IMG/VR virus record: IMGVR_UViG_3300044811_000121
Location: 1 to 45,297 of that record
Length of the DNA: 45,297 nucleotides
Origin: a virus
Reading direction: 5' to 3' (one strand)
The position numbers and the translations under genes are program-made. Positions within the stretch are counted from its first letter, which is position 1. Each line of letters starts with the position of its first letter. The notes under the pieces are model-generated. The model had not been told where the DNA came from, made no database searches, and saw only the letters and a list, made by a program, of their open reading frames with translations. This document shows positions 38,203 through 45,297 of the stretch, piece after piece.

Positions 38203-39968
38203 GCGCCGACGACAAGCTCCGTGTCAAAGCGGCCGTTGAGCGGTTCGTGGCGGACCCGGCCAACACGCGGGTAGCGCCTGGCGATCTCGCCGCTTTGGTG
38301 AAGGCGGAGATCGGGATCAGCTTCGGCGCGACCACGATCGCCCTCTACCTGGCCGGCTTTGGCTGGCACCGACGGCCGCGGCCGCAGGGCCCGGGCATCC
38401 ACTACGTTCGGCCGGGAAAAGGCGGGGCACGACGCTCGGCCGACGCCCCGCCTTCGAACTCCGAAGCGCCGTTGCCTGACGGCGTGAGCGAGCAAGCCGC
38501 CCGATCGAAGCGCGATCCTCGCGGCACCATTCCTACTGGCACCGGAGGTTTCGATATGAAGACGCACATCCCGCTAGATAAGCTGTTCCTCTCTCCGCGC
38601 AACGTCCGCAAGTCGAATGGCGAGGTCGACATCCCGGAGCTCGCCGACCTCATCCACAGCAAAGGCCTGCTGCAGAACCTGGTCGTGTCGGTGCGAGACG
38701 CCGCGCGCGGCACCTACGAGGTCGTCGCCGGCGGTCGCCGCTGGCGCGCCCTGAAGCTGCTGGTAAAGCAGGGGCGCCTCGCCCGCGATTGGCCGAGCCC
38801 GGCGCACGAGATCCCGGCTGAGGACGCGACAGCAGCGAGCCTGGCGGAGAATATCCGCGTGCCGCTCAACCCGGCGGACGAGGTTGTGGCCTACGGCGCC
38901 GTGATCGAATCCTATGCCGACGTGGAGCCGACGCTCGCCGCGCAGATCGCGCGTTGCGCGCGGCGCTTCGGGAAGGAGGTCCGCTACATCGAGGAGCGCC
39001 TGCGGCTCGCCTACCTGGCCCCCGATATCCTCGAGGCGTTGCGGCTCGACCAGATCTCGCTCGACGCGGCCAAGGCCTACGCCGCCTATCCCGACCAGGA
39101 GCTTCAGCAAAAGGTGTTCGTCGGCCAGGAAGCCATGCGGATGCGCGGCGCGAACAAGCACAGCGTGTCGGCGATCAAGGCCGCCCTGGCGGGCAAGATC
39201 TACCGCCGCGGCGATCGGCAGGTGCGATACGTCACGGTCGACGCCTATCTCGCCGCCGGCGGCCGCGTCGAGCTCGAGCTGTTCATGGGCCACGCGGACG
39301 AGGAGGTCCTGCTCGATACCGCACTGGTCGATCGCCTGGCGCGCGCCAAGGCGGAGCCCGAAGCGCGCCGTCTCGCTGAGGAGGCCGGCTATTTCGCCGG
39401 CGGTCTATGGGCTTGGGGCCCGCATGGCGGGTGGCCGAAGACGCCCGCGGGCTACGATCAATCGTACCAGGGCCTCGATCGCCTGACGGACGAGGAGAAG
39501 CCGACGGCGATCGCGATCTACTGGATCGCCGAAGACGGCAGCAGGCTCGAGCTGAGCCCCCATTGTTTTCGCAAGCGCCGCGAGCCCAAGGAGCAACGTC
39601 TCGCCGGCCTTCAGCCTGAATCGGAAATCGATCGCCTGTCGCGGATCCGGCGGGAGAAGATCGAAGAGCGGGCAATTCACCTCGCGACGCCGGTCTCGGC
39701 CTTTGCCGGCACCGCGCTCGAGGAGCGGGTCTTCTGGCCGCCGGACGACGTCTACCACGTCGAGAAGGTCCAGCGAGACGCCGACGGCAACTACGCCGTC
39801 GCCCTTCTGATCTTCGTCCCCAAGGAAGACGTCGAAGCCGTCATGGCCAACGCCGAGCGGCTCTTCGACGAGGATGAAGCCGCGGCGATCGCCGCCAAGG
39901 CGCAAGCGGCCGCCGGCGATCAGTCGCCGGCGCCGGCTGAGGCGCGGGTCGGGGAGGCGGTGTCATGA
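38199..39968 (+). CDS. ParB-like partition protein with N-terminal helical extension
   Basis: ParB/RepB-type protein, 589 residues from the first ATG. Residues 1-75 form a helical domain (KAAVERFVADPANTRVAP, TTIALYLAGFGWHR); 76-119 are a disordered linker. The ParB part starts at Met120: KLFLSPRNVRKSNGE, then YEVVAGGRRWRALKLL (box I, GGRR), SLAENIRVPLNPADEV (box II), a helix-turn-helix region, and a long C-terminal domain. ParB proteins bind centromere-like sites and slide on DNA as CTP switches. A strong GGAGG sits seven bases before Met120, so a 470-residue short form is likely also made. No ParA is seen in the window. Confidence 0.85.
   Translation: MSADDKLRVKAAVERFVADPANTRVAPGDLAALVKAEIGISFGATTIALYLAGFGWHRRPRPQGPGIHYVRPGKGGARRSADAPPSNSEAPLPDGVSEQAARSKRDPRGTIPTGTGGFDMKTHIPLDKLFLSPRNVRKSNGEVDIPELADLIHSKGLLQNLVVSVRDAARGTYEVVAGGRRWRALKLLVKQGRLARDWPSPAHEIPAEDATAASLAENIRVPLNPADEVVAYGAVIESYADVEPTLAAQIARCARRFGKEVRYIEERLRLAYLAPDILEALRLDQISLDAAKAYAAYPDQELQQKVFVGQEAMRMRGANKHSVSAIKAALAGKIYRRGDRQVRYVTVDAYLAAGGRVELELFMGHADEEVLLDTALVDRLARAKAEPEARRLAEEAGYFAGGLWAWGPHGGWPKTPAGYDQSYQGLDRLTDEEKPTAIAIYWIAEDGSRLELSPHCFRKRREPKEQRLAGLQPESEIDRLSRIRREKIEERAIHLATPVSAFAGTALEERVFWPPDDVYHVEKVQRDADGNYAVALLIFVPKEDVEAVMANAERLFDEDEAAAIAAKAQAAAGDQSPAPAEARVGEAVS
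38544..38558 (+). promoter_or_regulatory. Internal ribosome binding site within the parB-like gene
   Basis: GGAGG at 38544-38548 lies seven bases before an in-frame ATG at 38556, exactly where canonical ParB homology begins. It is a better initiation signal than the one at 38199. Two nested products, or only the short one, are possible. Confidence 0.65.
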
Positions 39969-40471
39969 ACCACGGCCGACTCCTTACCGAGCAGCAGCTC
40001 GACGAGATGGCGGAGTTGCGCGAGCTCGGCCGGACCGCGGGCAGCATTCAGCGCCACTTTGAGCGGCAAGGCGTAACCGTCAGTCGCGGCCTGATCGAGT
40101 GGCAATGCCTCCGCCTCGGCGCCGATCTCCCGCCTGAGCGCCGCCGGCCGAGCGCCCAGCTCAATCGGCCTTACGAGCGCAACGGCCGATTGGTGCGACC
40201 GTTCACGCCGGCGGAGGATCGGCAGCTTCTGGCGCTCGAGGCAGAGGGCAGGCCACTCAATGCCATTGCTCGTCAAATTGGCCGCGGGAACAACAGCGTC
40301 CGAGGGCGTCTCATGATCCTGGCGCGGCGCGAGGCGCGCGCCGAGGAGGCCGACGGCCGCGGCGAACCGGCAGTCGCGATGTGTGGCAAGTGCGAACGGG
40401 CCGCCTGCGACCAGGTCATCGGCTGCTGCTCGGATTCGTGCTGCCCCTTCGCCCGAAGGCTGGCGGCATGA
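39965..40471 (+). CDS. Double HTH/Myb-like DNA-binding protein with cysteine-rich tail
   Basis: The 168-residue product has two helix-turn-helix-like units: residues about 7-50 (LTEQQLDEMAELRELGRTAG) and about 78-120 (FTPAEDRQLLALEAEGRPLN, AIARQIGRGNNSVRGRL), the second like a SANT/Myb or sigma-region-4 type unit. The tail holds six cysteines (CGKCERAACD, GCCSDSCC) and may bind zinc. It resembles a shorter version of the protein at 42929-44338. Confidence 0.68.
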   Translation: MNHGRLLTEQQLDEMAELRELGRTAGSIQRHFERQGVTVSRGLIEWQCLRLGADLPPERRRPSAQLNRPYERNGRLVRPFTPAEDRQLLALEAEGRPLNAIARQIGRGNNSVRGRLMILARREARAEEADGRGEPAVAMCGKCERAACDQVIGCCSDSCCPFARRLAA

Positions 40472-40701
40472 GGGAGCGCATCGCAAAGGTCATCGACCCT
40501 GAGGCTTTCGCCGCCACCGGCGCCGGCGCGGGCCGGATTTACACTGCGGCCGAGCTCGAGCATCGGCGCGCGCTCGCCCTCGATAAGGCCGATCAGATCC
40601 TCGTCCTGGATTTCAGCTTCGAGGAGCTGCCGCCGGACCTGCAGGACACGGTTGACGTGCTCGAGGCCGCCGTCATCGCCAGTTGCAGGGGGAAGGCATG
40701 A
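40468..40701 (+). CDS. Hypothetical early phage protein
   Basis: A 77-residue acidic protein (AKVIDPEAFAATGAGAGR, FSFEELPPDLQDTVDVLEA). ATGA overlaps at both ends. No family recognised. Confidence 0.55.
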   Translation: MRERIAKVIDPEAFAATGAGAGRIYTAAELEHRRALALDKADQILVLDFSFEELPPDLQDTVDVLEAAVIASCRGKA

Positions 40702-40814
40702 GACGGCCGCCCAAGAAGCAGCCGCGCGCGACCTGGCGCGATCGCCGCGATCGCCTCGCGCGGATCCTCGCGCGCCGGGTGCGGATGCGGGGGGGGGGGC
40801 GCCGGCATGGCTAG
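40698..40814 (+). CDS. Very small arginine-rich protein (38 aa)
   Basis: Starts in an ATGA overlap. The product is extremely basic (PPKKQPRATWRDRRDRLAR) with three glycines from a G11 tract near its end. It overlaps the next gene by eight bases. Could bind nucleic acid, or simply provide translational coupling. Confidence 0.42.
   Translation: MRRPPKKQPRATWRDRRDRLARILARRVRMRGGGRRHG
40789..40799 (+). repeat. G11 homopolymer tract
   Basis: Eleven consecutive G residues, followed seven bases later by the ATG of the DnaA-domain gene. It sits at the place of a ribosome binding site. A tract of this length is prone to slippage. Confidence 0.7.
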
Positions 40815-41184
40815 GCTGCCGCCGACCATAGCTGCCGTTCAAGCCGCCGTCGCCACGGAGTTGGGCGTGTCCCTCGCCGTGATGACGAGCGAGACGCGGG
40901 TCTTCGGGCACGCTCATCCGCGACAGGCGGCGATGGCCATGGCCCTGGAGCTGACCGGGCGGTCTTCCGCGGTTGTCGCCGCCCGCTTCGGTGGTCGGGA
41001 CGACAGCACGATTCGCTATGCCCGCATTATCGTGAAGTCGCGCCGCGCGGCGGACCCCGAGCTCGATCGCCACCTGCGCAGGATCGAGGCGTTTTTCAGC
41101 GCCGCGGCGCCGGCGTTGCCGGAGGAGCTCCAGCCTGCCTTCTTCGACGGCCCGCTGTTCGACTTCGCGGGAGCGAGCGCATGA
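40807..41184 (+). CDS. Stand-alone DnaA domain IV-like protein
   Basis: The 125-residue product matches the DNA-binding domain IV of DnaA without its ATPase domains: VQAAVATELGVSLAVM, HPRQAAMAMALELTGRSS and FGGRDDSTIRYA (61-72), which corresponds to the DnaA signature. In DnaA the signature reads GGRDHTTV, and that His and Thr contact the DnaA box; here the His is Asp66, so a different target is likely. A C-terminal acidic tail follows. It may mark the phage origin or compete with host DnaA. Confidence 0.8.
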   Translation: MARLPPTIAAVQAAVATELGVSLAVMTSETRVFGHAHPRQAAMAMALELTGRSSAVVAARFGGRDDSTIRYARIIVKSRRAADPELDRHLRRIEAFFSAAAPALPEELQPAFFDGPLFDFAGASA

Positions 41185-42932
41185 CCGCGCTCGCCTATCT
41201 CGACGAGCACCGCGGCTATATCGGCTCCAGCGGCAGCGGGAAGAGCACGACCGCGCGCGTCGACGTCGAGCAGCTGCTCCGCGAGCTGCGCCATACCTGC
41301 GTGATCGATCTCACCGGCATCTGGTACGGGACCAGGTCGGATCGCGCCGGCACCGGACCGGGCTTCGACATTCCCATCTTCGGCGGCCGCCGCGGTGACG
41401 TGCCGATCGGCGCCGGCGACGGCGGGGCAATCGGCAAGATTGTCGGGGACGGTGTCTCGGCGATCGTGGATCTTTCGTCGCTGCGAACTGGCCGTGATCA
41501 GCGCCAATTCTTAGCCGATTTCATCGCCAGCATCCGCGCGAAGCCGCCCGGTCACTTCCAGTTGGTCTGCGACGAGGCCGACGAATACATTCCAGAGAAG
41601 GGTGGAATAAGGGATAGCGCCCACCAGCAGGTCGCCGAAGACATGATCTGGATCGCCAAGCGGGGCCGATCCGACGGTTACGTCCTTTCGATCATCACCC
41701 AGCGCCTTGCCGACGTCGCAAATGCGGCCTTCGGTCAGGTGCAGACGATCTTCGCGCACCAGCTCACCCAGCCCGACGATAAGGCCGCCTTCGGCAAATA
41801 CATCAAGGGCAAGGGCACTAAGGCGGAATTCACCGAGATCATGAGCGGCTTGGACGCCCTGCAAGTCGGGCAACGCTATCTCTACCGTCCGCGACTTCAC
41901 ATCCTCGAACTCGGCACGACACCTCTCCCGACAACCTTCGATAGCAGCCGCACCCCGGGACCAGGCGAAGCGCGCCGGGAACCGAAGCTGCTCAGCCAGA
42001 TCGACGTTCGCGCGATCGCCAAGCTACTCGAGAAGCCAAAGATCGAGACGGCGATCGCCGCCTACGAGGCCGGCTCCGAAGTGGGCGAGCTGCTCGCAGC
42101 AAAGGCTCTGCGAATTCGCGAGCTCACCGATAAGGTCGGCGACCTCGAGGTCGAACGCGACCAATTGCTGGCGCATGTCCGCGGCGAGTTCCTCGAGCTC
42201 GAGCAGTCCCGCGCTCGGCTTGGCATCTATGAGAACCTGATCGTCAACCTCGGGCTCGCGATCGATGATGCGCAGATTGAGATCGGCCGGCAGGCCACCA
42301 CTGCCGGGCCCACCAAAACCGCCGACGATGAACGGGAGGAAAGCCACTCCTCTGATCCCGTTCTCCCCCACGTCGGCGGGGGGGAGGCGCCGAAGGCTTC
42401 GGCCAATAGAAGGCCTCGTAGTGCCTCCCCCGCCCCAAAGCCAAGCGGCGATGATCAGAACCTTCGCCGCGGCCGCAAGGCCCTCCTGCCTCTGGCCAAG
42501 ATCTATCCGGCTAGGCTCAGCGAAGCGCAGTGGGCGACCCTAGCCGGCTTCTCGAAGACCGGCGGGACTTGGGGCACCTACAAGGGTGCGCTGCGCGTCG
42601 CCGGCTACATCGACCAAGACGGCGACAAATGGGGCGCCACGCGAGCCGGTGTGCAGGCCAGCGGGATCGATCCCGAACCGCTGCCGGCGCCCGGGGCGCA
42701 GCTCGCCGTCTTTTGGGGGTCTCGCATTCCTGGTGCCCGTCGGATGGTCGACGTCCTGGTCAAGCGCAGCCCCCACTTCACCACGCGTGACGCGCTCGCC
42801 GCGGATCTCGGTATGTCGGCCGCCGGCGGCACCTTTGGGACTTATCTCGGCCGTCTACGCACTAACGGGCTCCTCGAGGAGAACGGGAAGAAGGTCCGCC
42901 TCTCCGCCGCGATCATGGGGCTAGTCGGATGA
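41181..42932 (+). CDS. HerA-like ATPase with tandem winged-helix tail
   Basis: The 583-residue product has a HerA/FtsK-type ATPase domain (about 1-260): Walker A GSSGSGKST (15-23), Walker B LVCDEAD (128-134) and the sensor ITQRLADVANAAFGQV. A helical linker (about 275-370, with coiled coil near VGDLEVERDQLLAHVRGEFL), a disordered stretch, and two winged-helix repeats follow (ARLSEAQWATLAGFSKTGGT and FTTRDALAADLGMSAAGGT, each followed by GTY). HerA ATPases are hexameric DNA translocases; pairing with DNA-binding modules suggests a pump or remodeller loaded at specific sites. No NurA nuclease partner is visible. Confidence 0.82.
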   Translation: MTALAYLDEHRGYIGSSGSGKSTTARVDVEQLLRELRHTCVIDLTGIWYGTRSDRAGTGPGFDIPIFGGRRGDVPIGAGDGGAIGKIVGDGVSAIVDLSSLRTGRDQRQFLADFIASIRAKPPGHFQLVCDEADEYIPEKGGIRDSAHQQVAEDMIWIAKRGRSDGYVLSIITQRLADVANAAFGQVQTIFAHQLTQPDDKAAFGKYIKGKGTKAEFTEIMSGLDALQVGQRYLYRPRLHILELGTTPLPTTFDSSRTPGPGEARREPKLLSQIDVRAIAKLLEKPKIETAIAAYEAGSEVGELLAAKALRIRELTDKVGDLEVERDQLLAHVRGEFLELEQSRARLGIYENLIVNLGLAIDDAQIEIGRQATTAGPTKTADDEREESHSSDPVLPHVGGGEAPKASANRRPRSASPAPKPSGDDQNLRRGRKALLPLAKIYPARLSEAQWATLAGFSKTGGTWGTYKGALRVAGYIDQDGDKWGATRAGVQASGIDPEPLPAPGAQLAVFWGSRIPGARRMVDVLVKRSPHFTTRDALAADLGMSAAGGTFGTYLGRLRTNGLLEENGKKVRLSAAIMGLVG

Positions 42933-44338
42933 GCGGCAATGGCAGGCGCCCGCCACACCCCCGCTGGCCGGCGGAAGACCTAGACACGGTTCGGCAATGG
43001 TATCCGCTCGAGGGAGGCGTCGGCGTGGCGAAGCGAATGCCGCACCGGTCGAAAGTGGCAATCACCGCAAAAGCGAACGGCATGGGCCTGCGCGGGCCGA
43101 AAAACTGGCGAAACGCCGCCGCCGGCAATTGCTCGGGCGAGCAGCTCGAGCGCGCGATCGAGCTCTACGAGCGCGGCAACATCGCTTGGACGGATATCGG
43201 CGCCGCGGCCGGCTGCAGCGCGACGTCGGCGCAAAATGCCGTGCTGATCGCCCTGTGCGAGCGCCGCGGCTTCGCGCCGGCCGAGCGCACCGAGCGCGGA
43301 TCGATCACGCCGGCGGGCATTGAACGGCTGCGCGAGCTGATGCGTCAGGGAAAAAAGGGGGTCGAGATCCAGCTGGAGGCGGGCGTCACGGCAAGCGTGG
43401 CGAGCCGCGAGCGTCGAGCCTACGAGCGCGAGCTCGCGGTCGCCGGTGCTGAGCCCCTGCCGGCGCGCAATGACGGTCAGCCCTATTCCGGCGTCCGCCT
43501 GACGACCGAGCATCGCCGCAATGTGGAGAGCCTGCTCTTGCAGGGCTTCGGGATCATCCTGGCAGGACGAAAGTCGGGCGTCGGCCAGCAGAGCGTCCGG
43601 ATCATCCGCGCCGACCTGGTGCGACGGCTCAAATCGGTCGGCGTCGCTATGCCCGGCTGCGATCTCGACGGGAACCGCCTCGAGACGATTTCAGCTCACC
43701 CGCTGAAGAAGAGCGACGAGGAGATCGCCAAGCTGCGCGCGCTGCTGGTCGACCAGCGGTTGCCGGTCAAGGACGCTGCCCCTCTGGCGGGCATGAGCAC
43801 TGCGGTCGCCTACAAGTATGCGCGTGCGATCGCGGATGTGCTGGCGGCCGACGGGCAAGAAATGCCGAAGCCGATCCGCGCCTCGCCGAAGCGCGCAGCT
43901 CGCCCGGCGATCGCGGTCGCGGCGGTACCCCGCCCCGAGCCCAAGCCGGCGCCGGTCGCACCTCCGCGTCCCGCACCGCCAGCGCTGACGCCCTTGGTGG
44001 TGGCGAAACCGGCCGAACCTCCGCCCGTGCCTTCGGCGACCGCGAGGCGTGCAACAAACCTGGTGCTGCGCCCTCCCCCGCCGGCGCCGGCGCCCGCAAG
44101 GGCTCGCGACCCCCAAGAGAACGAGGTGCTCGTCCGCCACGGCGCGCTGCCGCGGCCGCCCGATCCGCTCGCGAAGCGCGGCACGCGACCGCGGGAAGTG
44201 AATGTCCTCGCGTTCTCGGAAGAGTTCCTCGAGCAGCTGCGCAGGGTCGCGGCGGGCCAGGGGATTGTCGAGGTCCGCCCGATCACCAGGCCGGCGCCGG
44301 AATTTTCCGGCTGCGGCTCAAGCCTGGCGGGGATCTGA
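42929..44338 (+). CDS. Multi-HTH DNA-binding protein
   Basis: The 469-residue protein carries about five consecutive helix-turn-helix-like units of roughly 60 residues: about 13-55 (SANT-like, WPAEDLDTVRQWYPLEGG), 70-115 (AWTDIGAAAGCSATSAQNAV), 125-170, 190-235 (GFGIILAGRKSGVGQQSVRI) and 258-310 (PVKDAAPLAGMSTAVAYKY). A proline-rich linker (about 320-400) and a small C-terminal domain follow. It is coupled to the ATPase by a four-base overlap. It could bind an array of sites such as an origin. No named family. Confidence 0.65.
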   Translation: MSGNGRRPPHPRWPAEDLDTVRQWYPLEGGVGVAKRMPHRSKVAITAKANGMGLRGPKNWRNAAAGNCSGEQLERAIELYERGNIAWTDIGAAAGCSATSAQNAVLIALCERRGFAPAERTERGSITPAGIERLRELMRQGKKGVEIQLEAGVTASVASRERRAYERELAVAGAEPLPARNDGQPYSGVRLTTEHRRNVESLLLQGFGIILAGRKSGVGQQSVRIIRADLVRRLKSVGVAMPGCDLDGNRLETISAHPLKKSDEEIAKLRALLVDQRLPVKDAAPLAGMSTAVAYKYARAIADVLAADGQEMPKPIRASPKRAARPAIAVAAVPRPEPKPAPVAPPRPAPPALTPLVVAKPAEPPPVPSATARRATNLVLRPPPPAPAPARARDPQENEVLVRHGALPRPPDPLAKRGTRPREVNVLAFSEEFLEQLRRVAAGQGIVEVRPITRPAPEFSGCGSSLAGI

Positions 44339-44586
44339 TGGCCGGCAACCCTCGATCAGTCCGCTTCAAACCTTCGATCCCAGAATCGATCGTCTTGAAG
44401 AAACTAGCTGCCGGCCCTGTTTGGGTCCGCTCCCTAGGGCCTTGGAAAGTTCTTGCCGACCAGCTCGTGACCGCGGGCCTCGTGAAGCGTGTGTCCCCGC
44501 AAAACGGTCGCGGCCGAAACATGATGACGCTCACCGACACCGGGAGATCGGTGGTCTATCGCATGGAAGGGCCGATCGAATGTTGA
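44338..44586 (+). CDS. Small winged-helix protein
   Basis: An 82-residue protein with a MarR-like winged helix (LKKLAAGPVWVRSLGPWKVL, QLVTAGLVKRV, MMTLTDTGRSVVYRM), covering nearly its whole length. It starts one base into the upstream stop (TGATG). Likely a small DNA-binding regulator. Confidence 0.62.
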   Translation: MAGNPRSVRFKPSIPESIVLKKLAAGPVWVRSLGPWKVLADQLVTAGLVKRVSPQNGRGRNMMTLTDTGRSVVYRMEGPIEC

Positions 44587-44768
44587 GCTGGCGCGAGGTT
44601 TGGGCCCGCGACCATGTCCGCGCCGCCGCGATCGCCGCCGGCGCCGCGCGCCTGCCGCCCGTTGTTCGGATCTGGCTCGAGGCGGAGCGCCGCGGCACCG
44701 CTCACCCAAGCGCGCCCGAGGTCTGTCTTCCCGTCATCGTATCCCTGCCGAGGAGCACCAACCTATGA
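44580..44768 (+). CDS. Hypothetical early phage protein
   Basis: A 62-residue product (SWREVWARDHVRAAAIAAGA, VVRIWLEAERRG). The ATG overlaps the upstream gene by seven bases and its stop overlaps the next ATG. No family recognised. Confidence 0.5.
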   Translation: MLSWREVWARDHVRAAAIAAGAARLPPVVRIWLEAERRGTAHPSAPEVCLPVIVSLPRSTNL

Positions 44769-45043
44769 GGTACGCCATGCCCGAGCTCGTGCACGTCGGG
44801 ACGCTCGGCTTCGCCGCTCAGCTTGCGGCCAACGTGGCCCGCGACCCCAACCGCTTCGATCAGATACCGATCGAGGCGTACAGCGTCGCGAGCGTCATCG
44901 CCCGAGAAATCTGCGATGTCGCTGGCCTCCAATACCCGGATATGCGCGGCCGTCCCGAGCTGTCGATCCCACTGTTCGGGCCGTGGAACGCGAGTCAGCG
45001 CGTCACGATCCGCCGCCTTCGCCATCTCTACGGGCTGGCATGA
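44765..45043 (+). CDS. Hypothetical early phage protein
   Basis: A 92-residue product beginning MRYAMPELVHVGTLGF (LAANVARDPNRFDQIPIEAY, SQRVTIRRLRHLYGLA). ATGA overlaps at both ends. No family recognised. Confidence 0.55.
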   Translation: MRYAMPELVHVGTLGFAAQLAANVARDPNRFDQIPIEAYSVASVIAREICDVAGLQYPDMRGRPELSIPLFGPWNASQRVTIRRLRHLYGLA

Positions 45044-45297
45044 TGGACGTGAACGTCCTCGATCGTGCGGCGGCGACGCGCGCGCAATATGAACTCGATC
45101 GCCTGACCGAGATCGGCCGCGCCCGCGAGCTCACCCCCGCCGAAAGCTATCTCCTGGAGCGGAGCATCTGTGGCTTAGACGGCAAGCGGTATCCCCGCGG
45201 CCTCACGAGAGCGCTCGCCCGTCACGGGATCAAGCGAGATATGAGCCGCTACCTGTCGAGGCCGAGCTGCGCCGGCGGGCTCGAGGAGCGGCCATGA
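45040..45297 (+). CDS. Hypothetical early phage protein at the window edge
   Basis: An 85-residue product with tandem Met at the start; its stop codon is the last triplet of the window, so it is complete. The central motif ARELTPAESYLLERSI resembles SRALSDEESFVLEAAI in the gene at 37703. The operon pattern (overlapping starts) suggests it continues past the window. Confidence 0.55.
   Translation: MMDVNVLDRAAATRAQYELDRLTEIGRARELTPAESYLLERSICGLDGKRYPRGLTRALARHGIKRDMSRYLSRPSCAGGLEERP

Noticed and set aside
1-45297. CRISPR arrays, insertion sequences and rRNA
   Set aside because: No regularly spaced repeats, transposase genes or rRNA sequence were recognised.

Overview
The window is GC-rich DNA that looks like the chromosome of a sphingomonad alphaproteobacterium. 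It starts in ordinary chromosome, with a secreted protein gene, a short NAD kinase of the sphingomonad type and tRNA-Asn. From the end of tRNA-Asn onward nearly everything is integrated-element and prophage sequence. The host assignment is an inference from the style of the NAD kinase, the GC content and the REP-like sequences; no rRNA is present to confirm it.

Layout. (1) 1-1902: chromosomal edge with a perfect 34-bp palindrome, a secreted protein (minus), NAD kinase, a REP-like inverted repeat and tRNA-Asn(GTT). (2) 1903-8049: a composite integration zone. It has a P4-type integrase next to tRNA-Asn, a winged-helix protein, a Com-like zinc finger plus C5 cytosine methyltransferase, a second related integrase on the opposite strand, three small zinc-finger proteins and tRNA-Arg(CCG). 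(3) 8060-33218, minus strand, read right to left: the late operon of a long-tailed siphovirus-like prophage. In reading order it encodes small early-late proteins, a Gam-like protein, HNH endonuclease, small and large terminase, HK97-type portal, prohead protease and capsid, head-tail connectors, tail tube, tail assembly chaperones with a programmed frameshift, tape measure, tail-tip hub proteins, a tail fibre with an S74 chaperone domain, a tailspike with an SGNH hydrolase, and a full lysis cassette (SAR endolysin, holin candidates, two-component spanin). (4) 33384-35737, minus: a repressor operon (CI-like XRE protein, a small protein resembling the repressor tail, a zinc-ribbon membrane protein, a winged-helix protein and a conserved unknown). 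It ends at a strong intrinsic terminator. (5) 35824-45297, plus: the early operon, almost gapless, with Cro-like regulator, a string of very small proteins, ParB, several helix-turn-helix proteins, a stand-alone DnaA domain IV, a HerA-like ATPase with winged-helix tail and a multi-HTH protein. It runs to the window edge, so the right end of the prophage is not seen.

How it fits together. Two matched operator-like palindromes 50 bp apart lie between the divergent cI-like and cro-like genes and probably form the lysis-lysogeny switch. The left-facing lysogenic operon stops at a terminator just before the late operon; a TTGACA box lies just upstream of that terminator, which would suit a lambda pR'-tR'-like antitermination control. 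The early operon carries an unusual set of DNA-binding proteins plus ParB and HerA-like ATPase but no recognisable polymerase, primase or classical helicase loader, and it is the best candidate for an undescribed replication or segregation module. No interval over 300 bases lacks a gene. No CRISPR array, insertion sequence or rRNA was seen.
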